Source: JAMZMI01 sp039970095
Lineage (GTDB): Bacteria > Bacteroidota > Bacteroidia > Cytophagales > Cyclobacteriaceae
Direction: 5' to 3'
Assembly (NCBI GenBank): GCA_039970095.1
Contig: JBDVMP010000038.1
Span: 7,280 to 71,279 of the forward strand
Length of the DNA: 64,000 nt
The position numbers and the translations under genes are program-made. Of this stretch, positions 1 to 10,600 are shown in pieces (position 1 is the first letter of the stretch; each line of letters starts with the position of its first letter). The notes under the pieces are model-generated. The model worked only from the letters and a program-made list of their open reading frames with translations, was not told the origin of the DNA and searched no databases.

Positions 1-723
1 GACGCTGAAAAGGTCCATGTGCGAGATAGAAATAAGGAACGCTTCTGTTGTCTGACCTGACAATGTTCGTCCAGAAGCATCGGTAATCGTACCTGATACC
101 ATGACCGGAATGCTCACTCCTGACTCATCGAAAAGCTCCTGAATACCGAAAAGTGCCGCTTTAACGTTTAGCGTATCTATGGCTGTTTCGACCAAAAGAG
201 CATCTACCCCTCCTTCAATCAAGGCACTGGCCTGAGCTTTGAAAGCAATGCGCAAATCGTCAAATGTCACAGCTCTATATCCCGGATCATTGACATCTGG
301 AGAAAGTGAAGCTGTCCTATTCGTAGGTCCCATAGAGCCAACCACAAACCTCGGCTTGTCAGGCTCCTTGGCGGTAAACTCATCGGCCACCTCGCGAGCA
401 ATCCTGGCTGATTCATAATTCATCTTGTGAATCCAGTAATCTGAATCTAATCCGTAATCAGCCTGGGCTATGGACGAACTGGTGAAAGTATTGGTCTCCG
501 CCAGGTCGGCTCCAGCCTCGAAATAAGTTGCATGTATTTTTTTTATCACATCAGGACGTGTGACGGACAGGAGGTCATTGTTTCCCTTAAGGGTAAAAGT
601 ATGATCCTTCAACTCTTCGTTTCTGAAGTCCTCCTCCTCCAATTTGTATCTTTGGATCAATGTACCCATGGCACCATCGAGTACCAAAATGCGTTTTTCA
701 GCAATATCTCTGAGCTTGCTCAT
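1..723 (-). CDS. metH: Methionine synthase, homocysteine-binding N-terminus (partial, runs off left edge)
   Basis: The first 241 residues of a homocysteine S-methyltransferase domain are visible, with no stop before the window edge. Motifs read LDGAMGTLIQ near the N-terminus, then AETNTFTSS, FVVGSMGPTNR and ALLVETAIDTLNVKAA, which is the cobalamin-dependent MetH pattern. This enzyme methylates homocysteine to methionine using methyl-tetrahydrofolate. The zinc-ligand cysteines, the folate domain and the B12 domain would lie beyond the edge. It could also be a stand-alone homocysteine methyltransferase half, since some Bacteroidota split metH. The ATG at 723 follows directly on a SAM-I riboswitch, which fits methionine metabolism and predicts repression by S-adenosylmethionine. 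Confidence 0.93.
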   Translation of the reverse strand, partial: MSKLRDIAEKRILVLDGAMGTLIQRYKLEEEDFRNEELKDHTFTLKGNNDLLSVTRPDVIKKIHATYFEAGADLAETNTFTSSSIAQADYGLDSDYWIHKMNYESARIAREVADEFTAKEPDKPRFVVGSMGPTNRTASLSPDVNDPGYRAVTFDDLRIAFKAQASALIEGGVDALLVETAIDTLNVKAALFGIQELFDESGVSIPVMVSGTITDASGRTLSGQTTEAFLISISHMDLFSV

Positions 724-773
724 TTACTTATATTTTAGCACAATTATGGAGAAAGTCACCGCGAAGGAAACCA

Positions 774-885
774 CTTATCTCTTCTCTGACTATCTGTCAG
801 AGTGGGAGTTAGCACCGAAAACCTATTGGAAGTGGTCAGGTTGCCAAGACGTCAAAGGGCCCAATCCCTCGGTCTTTCTCGATAA
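774..885 (-). promoter_or_regulatory. SAM-I (S-box) riboswitch upstream of metH
   Basis: On the minus strand the conserved S-box core is present in order. A 5' P1 strand with TTATC is followed by GAGGGATTGGGCCC, then TTGGCAACC (the G-C-AACC side of the kink-turn region), then GGTGCTAACTCC. A perfect 7-bp P4 hairpin follows (CTCTGAC, loop AGATA, GTCAGAG), and the P1 closing strand is AGAGATAAG. These are hallmark SAM-I aptamer elements, and the next gene is metH. I see no U-tract terminator between the aptamer and the start codon at 723, so control may be translational or use another structure. The aptamer binds S-adenosylmethionine and switches off methionine synthesis. Confidence 0.95.
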
Positions 886-894
886 ATGTGGCGG

Positions 895-902
895 CAAATA
901 TA
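895..902 (-). promoter_or_regulatory. Candidate Bacteroidota -7 promoter element for metH
   Basis: The minus-strand octamer TATATTTG is a perfect match to the Bacteroidota -7 consensus TAnnTTTG. It sits about 10 nt before the first base of the S-box aptamer, so transcription would begin at the aptamer's 5' end. A good -33 TTTG is not present at the expected distance, which lowers confidence. Confidence 0.5.
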
Positions 903-983
903 CCTATTAGAATTTTAGTAAGTAACCATTCAGAAGGAATAAATAATTCCTGACCTTAAAACAAAAACTCTAATTTTACTGAC

Positions 984-1889
984 GTGAAATTTGCAGCAAT
1001 AGACATAGGCTCCAATGCCATCCGACTACAGATCACCAAGGTACTGGAGCTGGAAAATCAGATCACTTTCAAAAAACTTGAGTACATACGTTTTCCGATG
1101 CGGCTAGGGCATGATGTATTTACAAATGGTAAAATAGGTGAAGAAAAGCAGGTTGGGTTTATGCGGTTGATGACAGCATACAAAAACATGATTGACCTAT
1201 ATGCTGTGGATCATATTTACGGGTGCGCCACCTCGGCCATGCGGGAATCAGAAAACGGAAAAGAGCTGGTCAGATTGGTAGAGGAGTTAATTGGTTTGAA
1301 AATAAACATAATCTCCGGAGAGAAGGAGGCCGAAATGATCAATGAGGTCATCAGTCTGAATCTGGATGAACAGAACTACATACATATTGACGTAGGTGGT
1401 GGTAGTACAGAACTGAATTTCTATCAAAACAAGAAGAAGATCATCTCTAAGTCATTCAAGCTTGGCTCGGTGAGAAGGCTGGAGCACCACGATTCGCCAC
1501 AAGCTTGGAAAAGCATGAACAAGTGGGTTTTGGAGAACTCCAAACACATGAAAGGAAAGATTACGGCAATTGGAACTGGAGGAAATATCAATAAGCTTTA
1601 TGAGCTCGCTGCAGTAAAGAAGAAGCGCAAGATGTCTCTGGAAACGCTCATGAGAACACAGGATATCCTGAAAAATATGACGTTGGAAGATCGGATGGTG
1701 CGGTTGCAGCTAAATCCGGATCGTGCCGATGTGATAGTGCCCGCTTCTGAAATCTATATCGGGGTGATGCAAGCTGCCAAAGCCAAATCCGTCATCGTTC
1801 CGGATATCGGGTTGAAAGACGGCATCAACTATTATCTCTACAACAAATACTATCCAACTAAGGGGCGAGTTTGGGTGAAAAATTCTTAA
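984..1889 (+). CDS. Ppx/GppA family phosphatase (exopolyphosphatase-like)
   Basis: This 301-residue protein of the ASKHA fold has the family motifs AAIDIGSNAIRLQI at the N-terminus, GCATSAMRESENG, IISGEKEAEMI, HIDVGGGSTEL and AIGTGGNINKL. The family hydrolyses polyphosphate or pppGpp. The length matches the short core form without the C-terminal HD-like domain of E. coli Ppx/GppA. Translation appears to start at a GTG at 984. The gene is convergent with the TonB receptor gene, and the two stop codons are back to back, so there is no room for a terminator between them. It cannot be decided from sequence whether polyphosphate or pppGpp is the substrate. Confidence 0.9.
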   Translation: MKFAAIDIGSNAIRLQITKVLELENQITFKKLEYIRFPMRLGHDVFTNGKIGEEKQVGFMRLMTAYKNMIDLYAVDHIYGCATSAMRESENGKELVRLVEELIGLKINIISGEKEAEMINEVISLNLDEQNYIHIDVGGGSTELNFYQNKKKIISKSFKLGSVRRLEHHDSPQAWKSMNKWVLENSKHMKGKITAIGTGGNINKLYELAAVKKKRKMSLETLMRTQDILKNMTLEDRMVRLQLNPDRADVIVPASEIYIGVMQAAKAKSVIVPDIGLKDGINYYLYNKYYPTKGRVWVKNS

Positions 1890-4115
1890 TCACCACTCTA
1901 CCCGATAGGTCAAAATTGGGATCAAGCCAAGGTTATATTGGGTTTCAGTTTGGCTGGTAAAACTATCGTAGTAACGAAACGACTCATTTTGAGTATTGGT
2001 GAGATTTTGAATGTCAAGAGCTATACTGGAAGTTCTATTAGGCTTGTTAAATGTACACATCAGCCTTAGGTCTGTTCTAAAAAAGTCATTTGATTTGTAT
2101 GAAGAGTTTGGGCTTGCAGAAACAGTAGACAATGGCGTTCGGTCATGGAAATATTGCCCTCCTTGAAAAATAACCTTCATATTGACTGAGAACGTATTGT
2201 TTTTTGACACCCCACCCATTTTCCACTCTTTACCCCCGGCAGCATTTACGCTATACTGTGAGTTGAATTGAGTGTTTTGTCCACCAATCACCGAGTCAAA
2301 AAATGTTGCACCTGCCCGATAATAAAATTGATTGGAAAATGACTTTTCTGTGGAAAGGCTTACCCCCATGGTATGTGCATTGACTTGATTGTAAGGCTCA
2401 ATGAAAACCACTTGACTTTCTCTTCTGGCCTTCTTAAAATCATAATAGAAGAGCTCTGCAAACAGAATTGAGCCTGCCCTTTCATAGCTATATGCCAAAG
2501 TATATCTCAATGAGGTTAAAAACTTGAAAGGCTTATTTTGCCATTCTTCCGATCCATAAGGGTTGTCGTATAGATAGTTAAAAGGATTTAGCAATTGGCT
2601 GTATTGACCAACTCCTGCTGATATCGCATGATATTGGCCTAACTGATAATTTAGGTTCAATCGTGGGTCGAGGCTAACATAATGAAGATTAGTATTCAGA
2701 GCTAGCCCCAAATTAGTTTGTAAACTGTTAGTCATGCTCCACGCATAAGAAGCATATGGCCTGATCAAATATTGAGGCTTAGGGTTCCACCCAGACTCAC
2801 CATTTGATGGGCTTCTAAATGTCTTATCATAGTCATAGCGATTGATCAACGTTCCAAAATCTAGTGTTCCGCTCCCCAAATACACGCTATAAACAGAGCT
2901 TAAACTCAAAAGTTTTTGTTCCCCTATTATTGTCCCTGATGAGAACACCGAATCATTTGAATTGTATTGATTTTGCTTTCGCGAATTATCGTATGCTGAA
3001 AAATTGATTGTGGAATTTAGGCTTCCGGTAGAGAATGAGTTTTTCAGGTTTACCCCCACGATACCCGTGGTATTCTTGTAATTGATATCATTCCTGTCTT
3101 TTTCCACTTCTGAATCATCAAATGGCTTATGCTCAAAATCATTGTAGCTCAAACCTCCCACGCCGTAAAACTTGAGTTTTGATTTTTCCCCAACCGGGGT
3201 AGAAATATTAAAAGCCAAATCCTGAAACCCAATTGATTCCCCTCCGAAATCAACTCCAAAATTGGTCAGCAAGCCTGTGAACGAATACCTGTAATTCAAA
3301 GCGTAAGTTGCCTTACTCCCTTCCTTTATGGGGCCTTCAGAAGCAAAGTCGAAACCTATGAGTGAGGCCTGTGCGGTAAACTGTTTTTTCTCAGCATTAC
3401 CGCTTTTGAGGTTCATATTGAAAATACCGCCAACACTGTTGCCATGGCGATTATCAAACGTACTGTATAGAAACTCCGAGCTACTGAGCATTTGTGCGCT
3501 GAGCATATTCACCCCACCTCCAGTGGCAGAAGGTTGATCCAGAAATGTGCCTGCGTTTGAAAGATGATTCGGGTTCACGATTTCGGCACCTTCCAGTCTC
3601 CAAACATTGTAGTTGGGCGAAAGCCCACGCACAGAAATCTGATTGTTTTGATCGTTGGTCACCATCACATCAGGCGCAGTGGTTGCAAGCCTTGCAGGAT
3701 CATAGTAGGTCGCCGCAAACCGGTTGATCTGCTCTTCATTGATGGAGACACGCCCGGGAGAAGAAAGGGTGTTTCCCCCAGTAATTACCACTTCGTCTAA
3801 ATCTGAAAATGATCTTTTCAGATCAATATTTTGAATGGTAACTTGACCGGACTTTACCCAAACGTCATTGATTGTCATGGTCTGATAACCAATATAACTT
3901 ACCTGAATAGTCGCGCGACCGGTACGGATCGTTTTCAACTCATAACGCCCGTCCGAATCTGTAGAAGTTCCATTTTCAGAGTCTTGCACTTGGACAGAGG
4001 CACCAACCAGAGGCTCTCCGGAAACTTCATCGACAACCGTTCCTGTAATACTCTGCGCACTCAACTTCATCATGCTGACGAGCATCAGCAACCCAACCCC
4101 AATCCAGTTTTTCAT
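1890..4115 (-). CDS. TonB-dependent outer-membrane receptor with carboxypeptidase-like regulatory domain
   Basis: This 741-residue protein has a signal peptide ending near KLSAQS. A CarboxypepD_reg-like beta-sandwich (ITGTVVDEVSGEPLVGASV) covers residues about 22-105. A plug domain follows (about 125-230, ISVRGLSPNYNVWRLEGAEI), then a long beta-barrel ending in a typical C-terminal aromatic/hydrophobic strand (LTYRVEW). Such receptors import ligands across the outer membrane using TonB energy. It is much shorter than SusC proteins and no SusD partner is adjacent, so it is not a classical SusCD pair. It is the last gene of the 14743-1890 operon, and its substrate is presumably the sugar or glycoside handled there (inference). 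Confidence 0.9.
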   Translation of the reverse strand: MKNWIGVGLLMLVSMMKLSAQSITGTVVDEVSGEPLVGASVQVQDSENGTSTDSDGRYELKTIRTGRATIQVSYIGYQTMTINDVWVKSGQVTIQNIDLKRSFSDLDEVVITGGNTLSSPGRVSINEEQINRFAATYYDPARLATTAPDVMVTNDQNNQISVRGLSPNYNVWRLEGAEIVNPNHLSNAGTFLDQPSATGGGVNMLSAQMLSSSEFLYSTFDNRHGNSVGGIFNMNLKSGNAEKKQFTAQASLIGFDFASEGPIKEGSKATYALNYRYSFTGLLTNFGVDFGGESIGFQDLAFNISTPVGEKSKLKFYGVGGLSYNDFEHKPFDDSEVEKDRNDINYKNTTGIVGVNLKNSFSTGSLNSTINFSAYDNSRKQNQYNSNDSVFSSGTIIGEQKLLSLSSVYSVYLGSGTLDFGTLINRYDYDKTFRSPSNGESGWNPKPQYLIRPYASYAWSMTNSLQTNLGLALNTNLHYVSLDPRLNLNYQLGQYHAISAGVGQYSQLLNPFNYLYDNPYGSEEWQNKPFKFLTSLRYTLAYSYERAGSILFAELFYYDFKKARRESQVVFIEPYNQVNAHTMGVSLSTEKSFSNQFYYRAGATFFDSVIGGQNTQFNSQYSVNAAGGKEWKMGGVSKNNTFSVNMKVIFQGGQYFHDRTPLSTVSASPNSSYKSNDFFRTDLRLMCTFNKPNRTSSIALDIQNLTNTQNESFRYYDSFTSQTETQYNLGLIPILTYRVEW

Positions 4116-4122
4116 GTTTGAC

Positions 4123-4986
4123 TCAGACTAAAATTTTCTCAGTCAAATTTCGGTAAGAAGTTTCAATACTCTTCAGTGGATTATCTGATTTGTCTTGCTC
4201 CACAAAGAAGTGCTTCATTCCCGAGACATCCTTTTTGGCAAAAATGGAAGGAAAATCTATGGTCCCTGTGCCGACTTCAGCAAACCCTTGTTCAGGCGTA
4301 TTGGCCATATCTTTCACATGCCAAAGCGGCACTCTGCCTTCATTCTGCATAAAGAAATCTGCAGGTTTTAGATTCACCTTGCTAATCCAATAAAGGTCAA
4401 GCTCGAACTGAACCAAATTCGGGTCTGTTTCTGTTAAAAGAATATCCATCGGTAGCTGTCCATCGATCGGGATGAATTCAAAATCATGGTTGTGATAGCA
4501 CACCTTTAATCCCATCTTTTGAGCCTTCTCTCCAGATGTATTCAGCAAGGCAGCATACTCTTTGAACTGATCTATGGCAGAACGATCTTCAGTTGGCAAC
4601 CACGGCAATACAGCATACTCCTGCCCCACCTCGGCCATGAAGTCCAGATATTGATCAAACTGATTCCTGAATATATCAAGGCCAGCATGCCCGCTTATCA
4701 TTTGCAAATCAAGATCACCTAAGATGGTTTTTAATTCAGATGCAGCATATCCATACCCCTTGCCATCAATGTAGCTCGCCGCTTCTATTTTTTTGTATCC
4801 TATGTCAGCCACTTTTTTGAGCGTACCCAGTGCATCGGCATCCATTTCATTTCTTACTGTATAAAGCTGAACACCTATTTTGGGAAGCATATTTTTATCG
4901 CTGCTGGCCACACAAGAAGGTAGTAAAACCGTGGCACTTGCGGCCAGGGATGCTTGCTTGATAAACTCGCGTCTTGTCTTCATCAT
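4123..4986 (-). CDS. Exported sugar phosphate isomerase/epimerase-like TIM barrel (Tat-type lipoprotein)
   Basis: This 287-residue protein starts with a twin-arginine type signal (KTRREFIKQASLAA) and then a lipobox-like LLPSC, so a periplasmic lipoprotein is likely. The mature part has the xylose-isomerase-like (AP endonuclease 2) TIM barrel: KIGVQLYTVR, a GYKKIEAAS strand, MISGHAGL, VCYHNHDFEF, VQFELDLYWIS and WHVKDM. The His, Asp and Glu residues on these strands are the usual metal ligands. In other Bacteroidota such proteins accompany 3-keto-sugar hydrolases and Gfo/Idh/MocA enzymes, and may isomerise keto sugars. It lies only 1 bp from the upstream cytochrome gene and 7 bp from the TonB receptor gene, which supports an operon. 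Confidence 0.85.
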   Translation of the reverse strand: MMKTRREFIKQASLAASATVLLPSCVASSDKNMLPKIGVQLYTVRNEMDADALGTLKKVADIGYKKIEAASYIDGKGYGYAASELKTILGDLDLQMISGHAGLDIFRNQFDQYLDFMAEVGQEYAVLPWLPTEDRSAIDQFKEYAALLNTSGEKAQKMGLKVCYHNHDFEFIPIDGQLPMDILLTETDPNLVQFELDLYWISKVNLKPADFFMQNEGRVPLWHVKDMANTPEQGFAEVGTGTIDFPSIFAKKDVSGMKHFFVEQDKSDNPLKSIETSYRNLTEKILV

Positions 4987-4987
4987 A

Positions 4988-7603
4988 TTATTGCTTTTTA
5001 GGTATGAATTGTAAGGTTTCGATTTGAATCAATTCAGATTCCACTTCGGAATTGTGAAAGGAAAGTTTGATGTCCGTTTTGCCCTCAGCTTTAATTTCGA
5101 TCTCTGAACAGCAATTTTTTCCATTGGATTTTTTCAAAATTACAGACCCAAGTATTGCGCCTGTTTTATTGTCACTGAGTTTTACTTCCACATCTTTTTT
5201 GAGAGATCTCAATTTCAGTTTCACTACACCTATGTTAGTAAGATCCACGTCATTGAATCCAAAGGAAGAACCGTGAAAGATATCTTTGACATAATACACA
5301 TCTGTGGATTCGTCCACTCTTACGCCCACATTTTCCGAAAAGTCAAATTCAGAGGCCTCCATCACGTTTGAATTGAGCATGACGCCAGAGGTTCTGGATA
5401 CTGGACTCAATGGCTTTTTGCCTTTGTCCTTATAGGAAGCTGAAAATAAATACTGACCTGTGGACTTGTTTATGACATACTCTCCAGAAAGAGGGTATTC
5501 ATTTACATCGGTTAGAGAAAGGATGTAATTGACAATACTATTGGCATCTTCCAGACTCAACTCGGGGTGTGCCGACATCATATTTTCACCCCAAACACCA
5601 CCGCCACCATTGATGATCTTGTAGCTCAAATAATTAAGGGCTCCCGTATCATTTTTGTACGCATCCGAAACCTCCGTATATGATGGACCTATAGAACTCC
5701 CGTCTATTTTGTGACAGCCCTTGCAGTCCAAAGAGTTGATCAAGGTAAGTCCTCCACTCACTGGTTTTTGATGCCCTAAAACTTCCGCTTTGTCCAGGGA
5801 TTGGAAATGCTGAATATCAAAATCTACATCGGTCGGCTCAATACCCGATCCAAGAGTACCATCCTCTGCGTCAGACACTTTCACGTCATAAACTACCTTT
5901 CGCCCTGTCCAGAAGAATGTTTGATTGCCCTCTATAGTCAATGAAATATCGGGAGCTTTATTCCCTACTTCCACCACAAATTGCTTTCTGGCCTTATTGC
6001 CTTTTTGATCTCTGACGGTTAATTCCGGATAGTAGATACCTTCCTTTTCAAATGTATAGGTAAACTGCTCTTTCTTAATTTTCTCATCGTCTATCTCCCA
6101 GATAAATGTGATCTTATCGTCATCATAATCCAAAGAACCAGATGCATCAAAAGCCACCTCGAGTGGGGCTTTTCCATTGGTTTGGGAAAGTGTAGCTTTC
6201 AAAACCGGAGGCCTGTTACCTCCGCTATATTTAATCCGCAGGAGCCGCGCATCCTCATTTCTGGTAAACCAACCTGTACCATACTCAATGGCGTAGAGCT
6301 GTCCATCAGGGCCAAACGTCATATCCATGAGGTTGTTGAATTTTGTATCCGGCATGAATGGATACCAGTCGATCGGGTTGCCCTGATCATCCAAACCCAG
6401 AGAGTAGATAAAACCTCGTATCCAGTCGTAAAAGAAAACACGGCCGTTAAAAAAATCAGGGTACTTATCCTGAGAGTCATACTCATCAGCATAATAAACC
6501 GGGCCAGCCATGGCATTTCTGCCGCCATTACCTACTTGCGGAAACTCCGGGGAGTTGGCATAGGGATAATAAATCTTCGCTGGCATAGCTGGTGGAAGGT
6601 TTTGAATCCCTGTATTGCTGGGAGCATTGTTTATTGGAGCTTTTGGATCAAAAGAAGGTCCTGATTTTCCGGTTTTGAAACTGTAATCTCTGTATGCCTT
6701 ATTATCGCCCACAAAAAGGGGCCATCCAAAATAACCGGCTTCCAAAGCAACATTGAACTCATCATGACCTCTTGGGCCTCTCAGCTCATCAGCTTTTTGA
6801 GCATCGGCTCCAACATCTCCCCAAAACAACCAACCTCGCTTGCTATCTACAGCTATCCTGTAGGGGTTTCTGCAACCCATCACATAAATTTCAGAGCGTG
6901 TGAGCGGATCGTCATCTTCAAAAAGATTACCGGACGGAATACTGTAAGTTCCATCTGCTTCTGGTTTGATTCTTAAAATTTTCCCTCTCAGGTCGTTCGT
7001 ATTTGAGGATGAGCGGCGTGCATCCCATGAAGCTCGTCCTGCACGGTCATCAATAGGCGCAAACCCTTTTGAATTGAAAGGGTTGGTATCATCTCCTGTG
7101 GAAAGATAAAGCAGACCATCGCCACCGAACTCAATGGAACCACCTGTATGACAGCATTCCTCTCTCTGCACATCTACCTCGAGCATTACTTTCTCATTTT
7201 TCAATCCTGAAGAAGTGTAAGTAAATCTAGAAAGCGCCTGAACGGGACGATCACCATAGACAGAATAATAGAGATACAACCAGCGATTTTGCTGAAAATT
7301 GGGATCTGCAGCGATACCCATCAGACCGTCTTCAAGCTCATGATATACCGGGATGGAATCATAATCGGTAAGCACACTTGTTTTCAGGTCATATTGTTTG
7401 ATCCCTCCTCTTCGCTGAGTAAACAATATTTTACCATTCGGTAATACAACCAACTCGGTAGGTTCAAAAAGATTGGATGCAAAAACTTCCTTCTCAAACC
7501 TGTTAGCCTGTGGCACTTGATCTACCACTTTTTCTTCAGCCGAATGCTTCTCACAAGACGCCAGGGCGATAGCAATCAGCCCCATACCCAATAACTTCTT
7601 CAT
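4988..7603 (-). CDS. Glucose/sorbosone dehydrogenase-like propeller with PKD, cytochrome c and CBM6-like domains (lipoprotein)
   Basis: This 871-residue lipoprotein has lipobox IALASC with Cys17. Residues about 40-460 form a GSDH-type (PQQ-dependent sugar dehydrogenase-like) beta-propeller, with PTELVVLPNGKILFTQR, GLMGIAADPNF, LRGKILRIKPEADG and GCRNPYRIAVD. A PKD domain follows at about 465-550 (EVAFDASGSLDYDDDKITF). A cytochrome c domain has the heme motif CKGCH at 627-631 and a candidate Met ligand in ENMMSAHPEL. The C-terminus (about 725-865) is a CBM6-like jelly roll. The layout suggests sugar oxidation with electrons passed to the attached heme at the cell surface. Whether PQQ is bound was not tested. 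It abuts the next large cytochrome gene with no gap. Confidence 0.88.
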   Translation of the reverse strand: MKKLLGMGLIAIALASCEKHSAEEKVVDQVPQANRFEKEVFASNLFEPTELVVLPNGKILFTQRRGGIKQYDLKTSVLTDYDSIPVYHELEDGLMGIAADPNFQQNRWLYLYYSVYGDRPVQALSRFTYTSSGLKNEKVMLEVDVQREECCHTGGSIEFGGDGLLYLSTGDDTNPFNSKGFAPIDDRAGRASWDARRSSSNTNDLRGKILRIKPEADGTYSIPSGNLFEDDDPLTRSEIYVMGCRNPYRIAVDSKRGWLFWGDVGADAQKADELRGPRGHDEFNVALEAGYFGWPLFVGDNKAYRDYSFKTGKSGPSFDPKAPINNAPSNTGIQNLPPAMPAKIYYPYANSPEFPQVGNGGRNAMAGPVYYADEYDSQDKYPDFFNGRVFFYDWIRGFIYSLGLDDQGNPIDWYPFMPDTKFNNLMDMTFGPDGQLYAIEYGTGWFTRNEDARLLRIKYSGGNRPPVLKATLSQTNGKAPLEVAFDASGSLDYDDDKITFIWEIDDEKIKKEQFTYTFEKEGIYYPELTVRDQKGNKARKQFVVEVGNKAPDISLTIEGNQTFFWTGRKVVYDVKVSDAEDGTLGSGIEPTDVDFDIQHFQSLDKAEVLGHQKPVSGGLTLINSLDCKGCHKIDGSSIGPSYTEVSDAYKNDTGALNYLSYKIINGGGGVWGENMMSAHPELSLEDANSIVNYILSLTDVNEYPLSGEYVINKSTGQYLFSASYKDKGKKPLSPVSRTSGVMLNSNVMEASEFDFSENVGVRVDESTDVYYVKDIFHGSSFGFNDVDLTNIGVVKLKLRSLKKDVEVKLSDNKTGAILGSVILKKSNGKNCCSEIEIKAEGKTDIKLSFHNSEVESELIQIETLQFIPKKQ

Positions 7604-10600
7604 TTACAATTCTTTGATTTTGATATTCCTGTACCAAACTTTATCTCCATGATCCTGCAGTGCGATGAATCCTGCATCGGCTTTGCCAAATCCTGGCATT
7701 TCACCAAACTTACTACCACTAACAAGCGCATCCCACTCCGGAGTGCCTCGATCATATTCTACTACTTTATAGCCATTGAGCCAATGCTCTATATGGTTGT
7801 CTTTGGCAATAATCCTTGTGCGGTTCCACTCACCTACAGGGTTTACAGTCACAAACCTGGTAGGTAATAAGTCATACAAGTCACCTGCTCTATGTTTGAA
7901 TATTTGACCATCAGGGTGGCGCACATTATCCAAAATCTGATACTCCATGCCAGTATGCCACACATACTCATAGTCATCATCCTCCAGTACATTGTATATG
8001 ATACCACTATTTCCCCCCTCTGAAATCTTCCAATCTATAGAAAACTCAAAGTTCTTGTATGGTTTGTCCGTGATGATGATATCACCTCCATCTTCAGCCT
8101 GCCACCCTGCAGCATCCGCATCTTTTCCTACGAAAACAAGAGCTCCATTGCGAGCTTGCCATTTTTTACCAAGCTTATCTGACTTAAAGTTTCTAATGCC
8201 GTTTGTTGTTTTTCCATCAAACAACAATTTCCAACCATCTGCTTTTTCTTTGTCTGTCAGCTGGTTTTGCACAACCTTGTAATCGTTGGTAAACCCTGGC
8301 TTATTCTTCGGAATATTGGTCAGAGTGTACCACGCTTCAGTAGTCCATAGCTCATGATTGAGTTCGCTCATAAATGGGCGCTTTATCCTGAAATACACCA
8401 CGTGTTTTTCTTTCAACCCATCCAGCTCGATAAATATTTTTTTACGGTCATCAGATAAGTAGAAATTTTTAGGTTTCAATTCGGTAAGATCAAGTTTCGG
8501 ACCTCCATATTTCGGAGTTGGCTTGAAGTAAAATCGCTCTACCAGAAAATCTTGTGCACTGATGTTTTGTCCTTCTTTAATAGGCTCAGTAAACTCAATT
8601 TCGAACCCGTTTGACCTTGCGCTTACGCTAAGCATTTCGAATGCGGAGGAGCCATTGTAAACCATGCGCTGCAGGCCATAATTTAATTTGCCCGTTTGCC
8701 CCCAGTTTCCAGAAACACCAACTCCACCAAGCAACAAGGATCCGTCTGGTGCCCAAGCCAATCTGTTTACACCCGCTTCAATCCCCTGAGAAAACCGAAA
8801 TACTACCCCTTGATAGTTGTCATTGACTTTTTCAACAAAAACCCTTTTCACACCTCCATGTGTCACTTCACAATGTATCATTTGTCCGACATAGGGGCCT
8901 TTATCTATGTAAAGCGGCGTACTTGGGCTATTGCCTATTTCATCTTGCGGCAGCCATACAACAGGCTCATCCTGCACCATATCCCTGGTACCTTCCGGAT
9001 CAACAGACCTGGAGCCGTACCAGGCACCTTCCCTCACATGATTTATTTTTGATGCCGGCAGCCAGTCGCCTTGGTTATCCGCGACAAAAATCTCATCATC
9101 CACTCCAATACCAATTCCGTTTGGTGTTCTGAGACCGGAAGCAATTAGCTCTACCTCTCCAGTTTCTTTGGAAACCTTGAGCACTTTGCCCCTATCCTGT
9201 GGCTGTGGCTGTGCGGAGGCTCCTCCAGGTAAAATATCTGTAGCCAAAGCACCGTAGAAGTACCCGTCCTTGTACACCAGGCCAAAAGCAAACTCATGAA
9301 AGTTGGCAGAAACAGTCCAATCATCGGCGATAGCCTCATATTCATCGATCAGACCATCCCCATCATTATCTATCAGTTTGGTCAGTTCCTGTTTTTGTAA
9401 AACATAGATCTCTCCATCCACCACCTTGATTCCAAGCGGCTCAGCCAAGCCAGAAGCGATCAGCTCAACTTCGATTTGCGATGGGTCTTCGGATCTAAAA
9501 TTGGAAACTTTGTAAACCGGCCCTAATTCGTCCCATGTACAAACGAGCATTTCGTCTTCCGACAGGAAGTCAATCCCACCTACTCGTGGTTTAAAATCAT
9601 CAGGACGGGCTTGAAACAAATCGAATGCAGGATGCACATCTGCCAGCCATTGTTTATCTCCGGGTATACTTTTGAGCAATTCATTGACATCCACGTATTT
9701 TTCAAAATCAATGTAATGAGCGGGAGAAACGGAGAGCATCGTTTCGGGTACTACTTCAAACTTTCCTGTAGTCATATCAAACCATTGGAAAGACAGGGCT
9801 CCCCCTCCTCCACCTTGATAGTACCAAATTTCAAACGGGTGATCTCCGGCTTCCAGATAAACCTCTCCATCACGTGTTTCTTTACCGTGAGGGCCGCTAT
9901 TGTCTATGACTGCCTTGTCATCGACAAACAACTGAGAACCATCATCAGACACCAGACGAAAACTATAACTACCTGTCTTTGAGATGCTCAAGTCACCCTT
10001 GAAGATAATCGCAATTCGTTCGGTTTTTTCTCCAATATCACTTTCATCGCGGATGTGAATGCGCGGCACAACGGAAGCCTTGATAGGCGAACCCTCTTTT
10101 AATAAAACTTCAAAATTAGGCTGATCTCCGCTATACAGATATTGATATGCGGCCACACCAGATTGCTTTTCAGTGATTTCAATCTGATCCTTAGGCTTGA
10201 GCGGTACGGTTTTTACTCCCAAATGCCATGCTCCTCCATCTTCATCAGCATCCTCGTCATCCAATGAAATAATATATGAGATCATGGCTTTCACGTCGCT
10301 ATCTTCCAGTCCTGGGTGAGGAGTCATTACTGCTTCGCCCCAGACTCCACTTCCGCCTTTGATTACCTTTTGCGACAGCATATCGACGGTCTCTTCACTG
10401 TCGTTGTATTTTCTGGCTATGGTTATGTAAGCAGGGCCTACAGTTTGCACATTTTCATTGTGGCATGACTTACAGTCGCTTCTGTCGATTAAGGCAGCTC
10501 CTGACAGCACGCCGCTTTTTTCTTCGGTATCCTGAGCAGCCATCAGCACTCCTTTGAGCTTGTCAAAACCTTTGTGATAATAAACTCTGAAATAGGTGTC

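Noticed and set aside
644..910. 88-codon open frame over the metH start and leader
   Set aside because: It is antisense to the metH start codon and the SAM-I aptamer, whose conserved RNA motifs explain the sequence.
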